The notes beneath the pieces are model-generated. The model ran no database searches, was not told the origin of the DNA, and saw only the letters and a program-made list of their open reading frames with translations. This document shows, in pieces, positions 1 through 8,389 of a stretch of 64,000 nucleotides of DNA. A program made the position numbers and the translations under genes. This DNA comes from TMED14 sp038145075. Lineage in GTDB: Bacteria; Bacteroidota; Bacteroidia; Flavobacteriales; Schleiferiaceae. Numbering within the stretch: position 1 is the stretch's first letter; every line of letters begins with the position of its first letter. Where the stretch lies: the NCBI GenBank assembly GCA_038145075.1, contig JAYQOY010000001.1, positions 81,238 through 145,237 on the forward strand. The letters are read 5' to 3'.

Positions 1-671
1 TCGCCCATTTTTTGGTGGAGCCTGGCATTCAGGAAACGGCCATACCCGGATTTCCCTACCTCTGCTTAACAGTGTCTGGCGGGCATACCCAGCTGGTGGT
101 GGTTCATGATTGGAACCGATTTGATGTGCTTGGAGAGACGCAAGACGATGCGGTTGGGGAAGCCTTTGACAAAGCGGCCAAGTTGCTGTCCCTTTCCTAC
201 CCTGGTGGACCCGTGATTGACCGTTTGGCACAATCGGGCAAACCCATCTTCACCTTTGCACAGCCGCAGATGCCGGCCCTTACCTTCAGTTACAGCGGCT
301 TGAAGACATCCGTGATGCGCAGCATGCAAGCCCGTGTGAAGGAGGTTCCCGCCAGCTTGACGGTCGAACGCGCCGATTGGTGTGCCAGCATTCAAGTGGC
401 CTTGGTACAGCCCCTGCTTGAAGGGCTCCAAGCAGCCAGTCATCAAACCGGCATTACACGCATTGCCCTGGCGGGCGGCGTGAGCGCTAACTCGCATCTG
501 CGCCAATCGTGTCAAACACTGGCAACCGAACTCGATTGGGACCTCTACCTCCCTCCTTTTAGCTACACGACGGACAATGCAGCTATGGTAGGTGCAGCGG
601 GCTACTTTGCATACCAACATCAGCGCTATGGCTCCATGAGCAGCGCGGCAAAAGCGAAGATGCATGACTAA
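1..671 (+). CDS. tsaD: tRNA N6-adenosine threonylcarbamoyltransferase TsaD, C-terminal part (cut by window edge)
   Basis: Catalyses transfer of the threonylcarbamoyl group from TC-AMP to A37 of ANN-decoding tRNAs. About 222 codons are present and the frame is open to the left edge, so the start lies outside the window. Visible family motifs are the SGGHT nucleotide/metal-site segment near the beginning, GEAFDKAAKLL, FSYSGLKTS, the AGGVSANSHLR block and TDNAAMVGAAG near the end, all in the usual order for the ASKHA-fold Kae1/TsaD family. The first in-frame TTG at 12 lies in the middle of the conserved domain and is not a start. The stop overlaps the next start by 8 nt, so the downstream genes are probably co-transcribed. 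Identity is clear; only the N-terminal third is missing. Confidence 0.95.
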   Translation, partial: AHFLVEPGIQETAIPGFPYLCLTVSGGHTQLVVVHDWNRFDVLGETQDDAVGEAFDKAAKLLSLSYPGGPVIDRLAQSGKPIFTFAQPQMPALTFSYSGLKTSVMRSMQARVKEVPASLTVERADWCASIQVALVQPLLEGLQAASHQTGITRIALAGGVSANSHLRQSCQTLATELDWDLYLPPFSYTTDNAAMVGAAGYFAYQHQRYGSMSSAAKAKMHD

Positions 672-1077
672 GCAAGTCATTGGCCGATTGGAACATGTGG
701 ACTTTCCCACCTTGGAGTGGCTAGACGTGGCGTGCCGCGTGGATTCGGGTGCCTACCGCTCCAGTTTGCATTGTGAGGCGCTTCACGTTACGGACGAAGT
801 CCTACACGTCCAATTTTTACCAAATGGGCCTTGGACGAAGTTTGACAGGTTTGGCCATGCTACCGTTAAATCCAGTAATGGTGGAGCGGAAGAGCGCTTC
901 TTGGTGGACTTGCCCATGCGAATCTTTGGCACCATTTTTACAGCCTCCTTTACCCTTACCGACCGCACCGTCATGAAGCACCCTGCTTTGCTGGGCCGAA
1001 CCTTCCTCTGCCAGGGTTTCTTGGTGGACGTTCGACGCAAAGACGTATCCAAAAAACAAAGCCTCAAGCGCCCATGA
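664..1077 (+). CDS. RimK-associated retropepsin-like (ATP-dependent zinc protease family) protein
   Basis: A 137-residue protein of the PF05618 type, annotated variously as ATP-dependent zinc protease or retropepsin-like aspartic protease. The signature VDSGAYRSSLHC near residue 25 carries the putative catalytic Asp in a D-S/T-G context, and the C-terminal block with LLGRTFL followed by FLVDV matches the family's second conserved motif. It overlaps tsaD by 8 nt and the RimK-like gene by 4 nt (ATGA). In many bacteria this domain is adjacent or fused to RimK-like ligases, so a joint role in adding and trimming amino-acid tails is inferred rather than shown. It is a single-domain protein without a signal peptide and probably cytoplasmic. 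The catalytic chemistry is unsettled for the family. Confidence 0.8.
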   Translation: MTKQVIGRLEHVDFPTLEWLDVACRVDSGAYRSSLHCEALHVTDEVLHVQFLPNGPWTKFDRFGHATVKSSNGGAEERFLVDLPMRIFGTIFTASFTLTDRTVMKHPALLGRTFLCQGFLVDVRRKDVSKKQSLKRP

Positions 1078-1985
1078 ACCTGTTGATTCTTTCTGCCAAC
1101 CGCAACTTGTATTCAACGCGTCGCCTCGTGACCGCCGCTGAAGAACGCGGCCACATCGTTAAGGTGATGAATGTGCGCAAGAGCTACGCCGTTCTGGCCA
1201 AGGGCGAATTGGATATCTACTACGGGGATCACAAGATTGAAAACGTAGATGCCGTCATCCCACGCATTGGCGCATCGCTCACGGTCTACGGATCCTCCAT
1301 GCTTCGTCAATTTGAGATGAAGCACATTTTCACACCTGTCAGCTCTTTGGCCCTCGTGCGTTCACGTGACAAGCTGCGTGCCTTGCAGATTTTGGCCAAA
1401 GAAGGCGTGGCCATCCCTAAGACGGCGGTAGCCAAGCAGCCTACGGACATTGAGTCTTTGATTAAAATTGTCGGTGGAGCTCCCTTGGTCGTGAAATTAT
1501 TGGAGGGCACTCAAGGCAAAGGCGTGGTCCTTGCAGAGTCCAAGACAGCCGCGAAAAGCGTGATTGAGGCTTTTTATGGCCTAAATGCCAATATCCTAGT
1601 ACAAGAGTTCATCAAGGAGGCGAAAGGGGCGGATGTGCGCGCCATTGTTGTGGGCAACAAAGTGGTGGCAGCCTATAAGCGCCAAGGCAAAGAAGGCGAA
1701 TTCCGTTCTAACCTGCACAGCGGTGGACACGGATTGCCCATCAAACTCAAAGCCTCGGAGAAAAAAGCGGCGATTCAAGCGGCCCAAGCACTAGGACTTA
1801 AGGTGGCAGGGGTCGATTTGCTGCAGAGCGAACGCGGCCCGTTGATTCTCGAGGTGAATTCATCGCCTGGATTGGAGGGCGTGGAGCGTACGACAGGAAT
1901 CGATGTCGCGGGTGCCATCATTGAGTTCATCGAAGAAAACTACCAAGTGTCTAAGCTTAAGAACCGCGATAAAATCGGCGCCTAA
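1074..1985 (+). CDS. rimK: RimK-family alpha-L-glutamate ligase (ATP-grasp)
   Basis: 303 residues, the usual length for RimK, the ATP-grasp ligase known in E. coli to add glutamates to the C terminus of ribosomal protein S6. Visible features are the N-terminal pre-ATP-grasp segment with VIPRIGASLT, an ATP-binding block containing VKLLEGTQGKGV (about residues 140-155), LVQEFIKEAKGADVRA, and the Mg-binding LEVNSSPGLEG motif near residue 260. The ATG overlaps the upstream protease-like gene by 4 nt and the stop shares one base with the rsmE start (TAATG), implying translational coupling. The substrate here could be S6 or another protein or peptide; the gene pair does not settle this. Confidence 0.88.
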   Translation: MNLLILSANRNLYSTRRLVTAAEERGHIVKVMNVRKSYAVLAKGELDIYYGDHKIENVDAVIPRIGASLTVYGSSMLRQFEMKHIFTPVSSLALVRSRDKLRALQILAKEGVAIPKTAVAKQPTDIESLIKIVGGAPLVVKLLEGTQGKGVVLAESKTAAKSVIEAFYGLNANILVQEFIKEAKGADVRAIVVGNKVVAAYKRQGKEGEFRSNLHSGGHGLPIKLKASEKKAAIQAAQALGLKVAGVDLLQSERGPLILEVNSSPGLEGVERTTGIDVAGAIIEFIEENYQVSKLKNRDKIGA

Positions 1986-2689
1986 TGCACAGCTTCTGGG
2001 GATACAGAGAAGGAACGCAGGTTCATTTGGACCCCGAAGAAGTCGTACATGCGACCAGAGTACTCCGGCTGGAAGCGGGTACCCAGGTACTTGTTTTTGA
2101 TGGAAGTGGAACTGTTTACAGGTCTCGTATTGAGGGCATTAGCAAGAGATCGGTCCATGCTAGTATCCTCGAGGGGCTTACGGAGTATGGCGCGGTGGCT
2201 GGGCACCTTCACATCGCCATAGCCCCTACCAAGAATGTGGACCGCATGCACTTCTTCTTGGAAAAGGCCGTGGAAATGGGCGTTCACGCGGTGACGCCTA
2301 TTTGGACCTTCCATTCGGAACGCAAGCACTGGAACGCGGAAAAAGCCTTGAAAATCATGAAGGGCGCCTGCACGCAGAGCCACAAAGGCCGACTGCCACT
2401 ACTCCACCCGGCACAACCTATGGAGGCGCTTCTAAAGGGAGCCCAAGAAGAAAAACGCTTCATCGCCACGTGCATAGACAGCCCAAAGAGCAGCCTAGTG
2501 GAAGCTTTTGCAGCTGCTCCTATGGCCTCTTCGCTCGTCCTGATTGGACCGGAAGGGGATTTTTCGGAGGTGGAATACAGCCAGGCGGAGGCGTTTGGCT
2601 TTCAGCACGTTCATTTAGGCCCGCACCGATTGAGAACGGAAACGGCGGGTCTGTTTGCCGTCGCTGCCTTTGCACAGCGCCCGCTCTAA
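1985..2689 (+). CDS. rsmE: 16S rRNA (uracil1498-N3)-methyltransferase RsmE
   Basis: 234 residues, typical of RsmE, which methylates U1498 of 16S rRNA using SAM. The N-terminal PUA-like part (to about residue 75) is followed by a SPOUT methyltransferase domain. The knot-forming motifs IGPEGDFS and LGPHRLRTETAGL near the C terminus are diagnostic; GPEGGF is more usual, so the Asp here is a minor variation. The start overlaps the RimK stop by one base. The stop lies 5 bp from the stop of the convergent hutH gene. Confidence 0.92.
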   Translation: MHSFWGYREGTQVHLDPEEVVHATRVLRLEAGTQVLVFDGSGTVYRSRIEGISKRSVHASILEGLTEYGAVAGHLHIAIAPTKNVDRMHFFLEKAVEMGVHAVTPIWTFHSERKHWNAEKALKIMKGACTQSHKGRLPLLHPAQPMEALLKGAQEEKRFIATCIDSPKSSLVEAFAAAPMASSLVLIGPEGDFSEVEYSQAEAFGFQHVHLGPHRLRTETAGLFAVAAFAQRPL

Positions 2690-2694
2690 GCCCA

Positions 2695-4206
2695 TTACGA
2701 AAAGCGAAGAAAATCCGGATCCTCAATGGGGGTGTTCCGGAGGAATTCGGTGGCCGCCTCAATTTCGGTGGCCATCACACGGTCTCCTGAAACGGCAGGA
2801 ACTTTATCGCGGTAGGCCGCCACGAGGGAGGCAATGAAAGTTCCAGGATCGCGTTCGGATTGCTCAAGTGCAGAAACAGCAGCGATCCATTCCATGCCGA
2901 GGAGGCTCCAAATTCGGCCCAGCACCTCGTGCACATGCACCCCTGCGATGCTGCCCATGCTGACATGGTCTTCTTGGCCCGCTGAACTGTCAATGCTGTC
3001 CGTGCTGCTCGGGTGAGACAGGACTTTATTGCGGCTCACGAGCGATGCGGCGGAATACTGAACGATCATCAAGCCACTTTCGGTTCCTGGATTCAAGGCC
3101 AAGAAGGGCTTGAGGCCGCGCTTGCCCAGGCAGAGTTGGTTGAGACGGCGTTCGGAAATGCTGCCCCATTCGCACAGTGCCATTTTTCCATAGTCCAATG
3201 CCAAGGCCAAGGGCTGTCCGTGAAAATTACCGGCCGAAATCACATCCCCGTCCTCCGTAAACACATTGGGATTGTCCGTAACAGCCTCAGCCTCCCGGAG
3301 CATCACCTCCGTGACATGTTGCCACACGTCGTTGGAAGCGCCATGCACTTGGGGAACACAGCGGAAGGAATAAGGATCTTGAACGTGCTCTTTCACGGGC
3401 TGGAAATCCGCACTGTCGTGCAAAAAGTCGCGAACACGTGCGGCTACCAGGGCCTGGCCCGCGTGGGGGCGTACGCGGTGAATGCGCGGGTCAAAAGGAG
3501 CCGAACTGCCATCAAAGCCCATCAGGGACGCGGCTGCCACGAGGTCCGCCCAGTAGGCAATGCGCTGCGTTTGGATTGCCGCCCATAAACCGTGAGCCAA
3601 CATAAATTGGGTGCCATTGATGAGGGCCAATCCTTCTTTGGCACCTAAGGTGATGGGCTTGAGGTTTTTACTCGCCAAAGCCTCCGAACCCGACAGGCGG
3701 TAGGTCCCCACCAAGGCTTCCCCCTCGCCCATGGCTACCAGGGTCATATGGCTCAGCGGCGCCAAATCTCCGGACGCTCCCAAGCTTCCCATGGAAGGGA
3801 TATTCGGCAAAATATCGTGGTCCAGCAGCGCATTGATAGCGACAACCGTACTCCATTCCACTGCGGAATAGCCCTGGCAAAGGGCCTTGACCTTGCAGGC
3901 CAGCATCAAACGCACGATTTCAGGTTCCACCAAAGGACCCGTTCCCGCTGCATGGCTCCGAATCAAATTGGCCTGCAGGGCCACCAGTTCATCGTCCGCA
4001 ATTCGCGTGGTACACAAACTCCCAAAGCCGGTGTTGATGCCGTACATCGTATCTCCCTTCGCCATGCGGTTGAGCAAGGCTTGGCGGTTGGCAGTCACTC
4101 GCGCTTGACTGTCGGAATCCAAGACGATATGTGCTTTTCCGAGCGCTAGGGACTCCCAATCGGCTAAGCTCCACGTTTGATGCAGGGAAAGGGTGCTACG
4201 TTTCAT
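2695..4206 (-). CDS. hutH: Histidine ammonia-lyase
   Basis: 503 residues. Converts L-histidine to urocanate and ammonia, the first step of histidine degradation. The MIO prosthetic-group tripeptide Ala-Ser-Gly lies at residues 144-146 inside GSLGASGDLAP, and YGINTGFG (about 55-62), LQANLIRSHAAGTG and the downstream FHGQPLA block match the family. SHAAG fits a histidine lyase better than a Tyr/Phe lyase, though an aromatic aminomutase or lyase cannot be fully excluded. The reading frame extends 30 codons further upstream, but that would overlap the divergent gene at 4261. The ATG at 4206, 24 nt after a TACTTTTG box, is preferred. No other hut genes are nearby. Confidence 0.9.
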   Translation of the reverse strand: MKRSTLSLHQTWSLADWESLALGKAHIVLDSDSQARVTANRQALLNRMAKGDTMYGINTGFGSLCTTRIADDELVALQANLIRSHAAGTGPLVEPEIVRLMLACKVKALCQGYSAVEWSTVVAINALLDHDILPNIPSMGSLGASGDLAPLSHMTLVAMGEGEALVGTYRLSGSEALASKNLKPITLGAKEGLALINGTQFMLAHGLWAAIQTQRIAYWADLVAAASLMGFDGSSAPFDPRIHRVRPHAGQALVAARVRDFLHDSADFQPVKEHVQDPYSFRCVPQVHGASNDVWQHVTEVMLREAEAVTDNPNVFTEDGDVISAGNFHGQPLALALDYGKMALCEWGSISERRLNQLCLGKRGLKPFLALNPGTESGLMIVQYSAASLVSRNKVLSHPSSTDSIDSSAGQEDHVSMGSIAGVHVHEVLGRIWSLLGMEWIAAVSALEQSERDPGTFIASLVAAYRDKVPAVSGDRVMATEIEAATEFLRNTPIEDPDFLRFS

Positions 4207-4230
4207 TCGACTTTGGTCTAAGGGTTTCAA

Positions 4231-4238
4231 CAAAAGTA
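4231..4238 (-). promoter_or_regulatory. -7 promoter box of hutH
   Basis: On the minus strand this reads TACTTTTG, a full match to the Bacteroidota -7 consensus TAnnTTTG. It lies 24 nt before the chosen hutH ATG and supports that start over the longer frame. No convincing -33 element was seen. Confidence 0.55.
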
Positions 4239-4260
4239 CGCTGTGCGTGTTAGGTGAAGC

Positions 4261-4944
4261 ATGCAGCATCCCATATTGATTATTGGGCACCGCCAAGGTA
4301 TTGGCAAGGCCCTCACGGAACGTTTACTTTCCCAAGGTCACAGCGTCATCGGCGTCAGCCGTAGCGCCTCTGAGCTGGACCATGTGGGACTTACCTCCTT
4401 GGAGAAAGACGTGCGCGAACTTACCGCCGACGATTTGCCCCAAGCGCTTTCGGGCCTCGTGTATGCCCCCGGCAGCATCAACCTCAAGCCCTTTAAGAGT
4501 CTCAAAGAGCAGGACTTCTTGGACGACTTCTCCATCAATGCGCTGGGCGCTGTTCATGCCTGCCAGGTAGCCGAAAAAGCCCTGAAGGAAGGCAAGGGTT
4601 CGGTGCTCTTTTTTAGCACCGTGGCCGTAGGGCAAGGCATGCCCTTTCATGCCTCTATTGCCATGGCCAAAGGGGCTATTGAAGGGTTGACGCGAAGTTT
4701 GGCGGCCGAATGGGCTCCCCATGTGCGCGTGAACGCCCTTGCTCCTTCCCTTACGGATACGCCTCTAGCAAGCAAACTCCTAGGGAATGAAGCACGTGCC
4801 CAAGCCGCCGCTGAGCGCCACCCCTTGAAGCAGGTAGGGCGTCCCGAAGACATTGCCGCATTGGCCGCCACCCTCCTACAGTCCCCTTGGATGAGCGGCG
4901 AGGTCGTGGGCATCAACGGAGGTATGGGCCGACTCCGGGTATGA
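4261..4944 (+). CDS. SDR-family oxidoreductase-like protein with altered active site (photolyase operon)
   Basis: 227 residues with a short-chain dehydrogenase/reductase fold. The cofactor motif GHRQGIG is at residues 9-15, the structural/catalytic Asn is N93, and the C-terminal VGINGGM segment is typical. The catalytic centre is unusual. Aligning the segment after strand beta-5 puts Thr120 where the catalytic Ser normally sits (Ser119 is adjacent) and Ile133 where the YxxxK tyrosine should be, while Lys137 is kept. The gene therefore looks like a classical SDR that has lost proton-relay chemistry, or acts by another mechanism. It is the first gene of a tightly overlapping operon with flavin reductase, DUF2256 and two photolyase-family genes, so a supporting role for flavin or photolyase function is an inference from context. 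Confidence 0.75.
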   Translation: MQHPILIIGHRQGIGKALTERLLSQGHSVIGVSRSASELDHVGLTSLEKDVRELTADDLPQALSGLVYAPGSINLKPFKSLKEQDFLDDFSINALGAVHACQVAEKALKEGKGSVLFFSTVAVGQGMPFHASIAMAKGAIEGLTRSLAAEWAPHVRVNALAPSLTDTPLASKLLGNEARAQAAAERHPLKQVGRPEDIAALAATLLQSPWMSGEVVGINGGMGRLRV

Positions 4945-5534
4945 GGACCGTTCATCGACCCGAACACTGGGCCGCCTGGGATGACCGCTACCGCGCCACC
5001 TTTTTCAACTCCCTCTATGGCGGCCGCTTGGTGGCCATGCTCTGCACGGAAACCGAGCACGGCGTCAATGTCTGCCCGGTGTCCCAAATCGTCCACGTGG
5101 GCGCTACACCGGCCAGTGTAGGCATCTTGCTACGCCCTGCGAGCGAGCGACACCAAACCCGCGCCAACATAGAGGCGGGCGCACCGCTCAGCTTGCATTG
5201 GCTGCCGAGCAAGGAAGCTCAAAATGCCCACCAATGCAGCGCCGCTTATCCCCAAACAGCCTCCGAAGTGGACGCGGTCGGTTGGACCTTTCAACCCTCA
5301 CCCACCTCGCGATTAGAGGAAGCATGTATCTCCGCCCACCTCACCTGGAAAGAGACGCACCATCTCTTCAATGGCACGTCCCTCTACGTCTTTCACATCA
5401 CGGAAATTCAGGCCCAAGGCCATCCGGACGAAGAAGGATTTTGGGACTTCCACGGCCAGCTCTTGCATAGCCAAGGCCTGGATCGCTATGGACATTTTAA
5501 AGTCAGCACGAAGGAACCCTATGCCCGCCCCTAA
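4941..5534 (+). CDS. Flavin reductase-like (FMN-binding split-barrel) protein
   Basis: 197 residues. The sequence resembles the DIM6/NTAB flavin reductase family: an N-terminal split-barrel segment with FFNSLYGGR and NVCPVSQIVHVGATPASVGI, then LRPASERHQTRANIEAG. The ATG at 4941 overlaps the SDR stop in an ATGA; the longer frame beginning at 4887 would run through the SDR gene and is rejected. Its 3-prime end overlaps the DUF2256 start by 14 nt. In this operon it could supply reduced flavin to the downstream photolyase and cryptochrome, which use FADH-; that is inference from gene order, not shown by the sequence. Confidence 0.8.
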   Translation: MRTVHRPEHWAAWDDRYRATFFNSLYGGRLVAMLCTETEHGVNVCPVSQIVHVGATPASVGILLRPASERHQTRANIEAGAPLSLHWLPSKEAQNAHQCSAAYPQTASEVDAVGWTFQPSPTSRLEEACISAHLTWKETHHLFNGTSLYVFHITEIQAQGHPDEEGFWDFHGQLLHSQGLDRYGHFKVSTKEPYARP

Positions 5535-5676
5535 ACGCATTCAAAAGGCCCACCTGCCGACCAAAGACTGCATCGTCTGCGGACGCCCTTTCACGTGGAG
5601 AAAAAAATGGGAACGCGATTGGGAGAACGTGAAATACTGTTCGGAGCGCTGTTCCCGTCAAAAATCGACCACATGA
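5521..5676 (+). CDS. DUF2256 small zinc-ribbon-like protein
   Basis: 51 residues, basic, with four cysteines C17-x2-C20 and C40-x3-C44 around a tryptophan-rich basic stretch (FTWRKKWERDWE), matching the DUF2256 family. The spacing suggests a zinc-binding knuckle. The family commonly neighbours cryptochrome/photolyase-related genes, as here. Function is unknown; binding to nucleic acid or assistance to the photolyase are possibilities. It starts 14 nt inside the flavin reductase gene and its stop overlaps the photolyase ATG (ATGA). The real start is 5521; the longer frame from 5371 is a shadow of the upstream gene. Confidence 0.85.
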   Translation: MPAPKRIQKAHLPTKDCIVCGRPFTWRKKWERDWENVKYCSERCSRQKSTT

Positions 5677-7175
5677 TCGGCCGTTTGATCTTAGGGGACC
5701 AGCTCAATCCACAGCATAGCTGGTTTAGTCAAGCCGAACCTGACAAGGTGTGCTACTATTTGGTGGAGGCCTTTGAGGAGCTCACCTACGCGCCCCACCA
5801 CCGGCAAAAGATGCTAGGATTCTTGGGGGCGATGCGTGCGTTTGCGGACCACCTGCGCGCGCAGGGGCATTCGGTGCGTTATCTGAGCTTGAAGGACCGA
5901 ATTCAAGACATCCCCGCCTTCCTCCAATCCGAAAAAAACGCCGGCCATGTGACCGCATGGGAAGCCCAAGAACCAGACGAATACCGTTTGGATCAAGCCC
6001 TTCGGCCGATCGTGGATCGGATAGTCTCTTCCGAGCACTTTCTCACGGAACGCCCCGACGTTGCCACGCATTTTGCTGGCAAGAAAACCTACCTGATGGA
6101 ATCCTTCTACCGGATGATGCGCAAGAAAACAGGCATTTTGATGGAAGGAGATCAGCCCGTTGGGGGCCAATGGAACTATGATGCCGATAACCGCCAGGCA
6201 TGGCCCAAAGGCCACCAAGCCCCTCCTATCCCCTTCTTTAGCCACGATTTAAGCGACTTGGACCGGGAATTGGACGAAGCAGGCCTGCCGCGCTGGGGGG
6301 ACTCCAGAGCCGCGGCCTTCCCTTGGCCCTTGAATCGAGAAGAAGCCCTTCAGGTGCTCGATGCTTTTGTGGCAGACCGACTCGTGCATTTTGGCGCGTA
6401 CCAGGATGCCTTGGTGGACCATGCGCCCTTCCTCTACCATTCGTTGCTCAGCTTTGCGCTGAATACTAAAATGCTGCAGCCCTTAGAGGTCATTCAGGCC
6501 GCAGAGGACGCCTACCGAAGGGGTCAGGCTCCTTTAAATTCGGTAGAAGGATTTATCCGCCAAATTTTAGGCTGGCGCGAGTTTGTGCGCGGCATTTATT
6601 GGGCCGAAATGCCCGAGTATGGCCACCTGAACTTCTTCCAGCACGAAAAGCCGCTTCCCTCCTGGTTTTACACGGGCCAAACCTCCATGCGCTGCGTGGC
6701 CCAAGCCATCCAACAAAGTCTTTCGAACGCCTACGCCCACCATATTCAACGCTTGATGGTGACGGGCAATTTGGCTTTGCTTTTGGGTAGTCATCCAAAC
6801 GAAGTAGATCAATGGTATCTAGGCATTTACATAGATGCACTTGAATGGGTAGAACAACCTAATACGCGCGGAATGAGCCAATATGCGGATGGCGGCAAAC
6901 TGGGAAGTAAACCCTATGTTTCGAGCGGAGCTTACCTCCACAAGATGTCCAACCATTGTGCATCGTGTCGCTACAAGGTCCGTGAAAAGACGGGTCCTGA
7001 CGCCTGCCCCTTCAATGCCTTGTATTGGGACTTTCACGACCGCCACCGGGACAAGTTGGAGAAAAACCCACGCATTGGCATGGTATACCGAACCTGGGAC
7101 CGCATGGGGACCGCTCAACAAACGGCACTACTCGAACGTGCACAATGGATACACGAAAACGTCGAAGACCTATGA
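5673..7175 (+). CDS. Iron-sulfur bacterial cryptochrome/(6-4) photolyase (FeS-BCP, PhrB-like)
   Basis: 500 residues. This family repairs (6-4) photoproducts in DNA under blue light, using FAD, a [4Fe-4S] cluster and a lumazine antenna in the characterised Agrobacterium PhrB. Four cysteines fit the cluster ligands by spacing: Cys341, then Cys429, Cys432 and Cys445 in the C-terminal NHCASC...DACPF segment. A His-His pair at 356-357 (AHHIQRLM) matches the catalytic histidines. Other family blocks are WNYDADNR (about 167-174) and the FAD-binding QILGWREFVRG (about 297-307). The start at 5673 overlaps DUF2256 by 4 nt, and the frame from 5595 is rejected. The stop overlaps the cryptochrome start by 4 nt. 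Confidence 0.9.
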   Translation: MIGRLILGDQLNPQHSWFSQAEPDKVCYYLVEAFEELTYAPHHRQKMLGFLGAMRAFADHLRAQGHSVRYLSLKDRIQDIPAFLQSEKNAGHVTAWEAQEPDEYRLDQALRPIVDRIVSSEHFLTERPDVATHFAGKKTYLMESFYRMMRKKTGILMEGDQPVGGQWNYDADNRQAWPKGHQAPPIPFFSHDLSDLDRELDEAGLPRWGDSRAAAFPWPLNREEALQVLDAFVADRLVHFGAYQDALVDHAPFLYHSLLSFALNTKMLQPLEVIQAAEDAYRRGQAPLNSVEGFIRQILGWREFVRGIYWAEMPEYGHLNFFQHEKPLPSWFYTGQTSMRCVAQAIQQSLSNAYAHHIQRLMVTGNLALLLGSHPNEVDQWYLGIYIDALEWVEQPNTRGMSQYADGGKLGSKPYVSSGAYLHKMSNHCASCRYKVREKTGPDACPFNALYWDFHDRHRDKLEKNPRIGMVYRTWDRMGTAQQTALLERAQWIHENVEDL

Positions 7176-8389
7176 CCGCATATTGGTGGATTCGGGACGA
7201 TATGCGGCTGCACAACCATCCTACCCTGAAGGCCGCACTTACTTGGCGGGAAGAAACCGGTGCAACCCTTCGGGCCGTCTATGTCCAAGGCCCCACTGCC
7301 CCTGCACGGTTTAGCGAGTATCCTGATCCGGTCCCGCGCAGTTCCCCAGTCAAGGAGGCCTACCAGCAAGCGAGCTTGGAGGCCCTCACGGCTGGTCTCA
7401 AACAGCTAGATGTGGAAGTTGAGATCACCGCACAATCCCTAGAAGCCTGGTTGACAGACCGCCAGCCCGATACCGTTTTCTTCACCTTTGGCGCCGCCTG
7501 GGAGGAACGTGAAGCGGAACGTATACTTAGCTCTTCCGGGGTGCCCGCACGGGGATACCACAGCCGAACCCTTCTCCGCCCTCAGGAAGCGTTTCAGCCA
7601 GACCTGCCGTCCACCTATACCCCATTCCGAAAGCGTGTCGAAAGCCTTCTCGGCGACGTCCCCTTCCCGGGCATCCAACCCTTTGAAGGATGTGCCAATC
7701 TCATCCAGCCCTTCAGCGCCATGGAAGAAGAAGCACGTGCACACCTGTACGCCTATGTCGCTGCAGAGGGTCCCGGACGCCGCTATAAGACCACCAGAAA
7801 CGGCATGCTTGACGCCCAAGACTCCACCAAACTTTCCGCCTATCTAAGCAGAGGGTTGCTCCACCCCAAAGAGGTATGGAACCGCTGTTTAGAGGTGGAG
7901 AACGCTGTGGGGGGCTGCGAGGAAATCTACTGGATTCGCTTTGAATTGCTGTGGCGCGAGTATTTCCAGTGGGTGGCCTATGAAGCGGGCGCCAAACTCT
8001 TTCAAGCTAGGGGCCTGAAACGCGAGGCATCGCCTGAATCGCGCATGGGCAGTCGGAAAGCCTTTGAGCTCTGGACGGAAGGAAGAACGGGTGACGCCTT
8101 GGTTGACGCGGCTATGCGTGAATTGAAGACCACAGGCTACCAAAGCAACCGGGCCCGACAGAATGCAGCCTCCTACTGGATTCACGACTTAAAGCAGCCT
8201 TGGCGAGTGGGAGCCGCCTACTTTGAGGCTATGCTGGTGGACTACGATGCGGCCTCCAATTGGGGCAATTGGGCCTATATCGCGGGAGTTGGGAACGATC
8301 CTCGCCCCTTCCGAAAATTCAACACCCATAAGCAAGCGGAACAGTACGATCCAGACGGATCCTACAGGGCGGCTTGGTCGTCTCAGTAA
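7172..8389 (+). CDS. DASH-family cryptochrome / photolyase
   Basis: 405 residues, slightly short for Cry-DASH (commonly about 430-500). The N-terminal Rossmann antenna domain begins with YWWIRDDMRLHNHP. The FAD-binding C-terminal half contains FELLWREYFQW and the run from RQNAASYWIHDLK through SNWGNWAYIAGVGNDP to FN-KQAEQYDPDG, characteristic of DASH cryptochromes. These proteins bind FAD and MTHF and repair CPDs in single-stranded or looped DNA; some are also light sensors. The ATG at 7172 lies in an ATGA overlap with the FeS photolyase; the longer frame from 7025 is a shadow. The end overlaps the end of the convergent hisS by 7 bp. Confidence 0.9.
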   Translation: MTAYWWIRDDMRLHNHPTLKAALTWREETGATLRAVYVQGPTAPARFSEYPDPVPRSSPVKEAYQQASLEALTAGLKQLDVEVEITAQSLEAWLTDRQPDTVFFTFGAAWEEREAERILSSSGVPARGYHSRTLLRPQEAFQPDLPSTYTPFRKRVESLLGDVPFPGIQPFEGCANLIQPFSAMEEEARAHLYAYVAAEGPGRRYKTTRNGMLDAQDSTKLSAYLSRGLLHPKEVWNRCLEVENAVGGCEEIYWIRFELLWREYFQWVAYEAGAKLFQARGLKREASPESRMGSRKAFELWTEGRTGDALVDAAMRELKTTGYQSNRARQNAASYWIHDLKQPWRVGAAYFEAMLVDYDAASNWGNWAYIAGVGNDPRPFRKFNTHKQAEQYDPDGSYRAAWSSQ

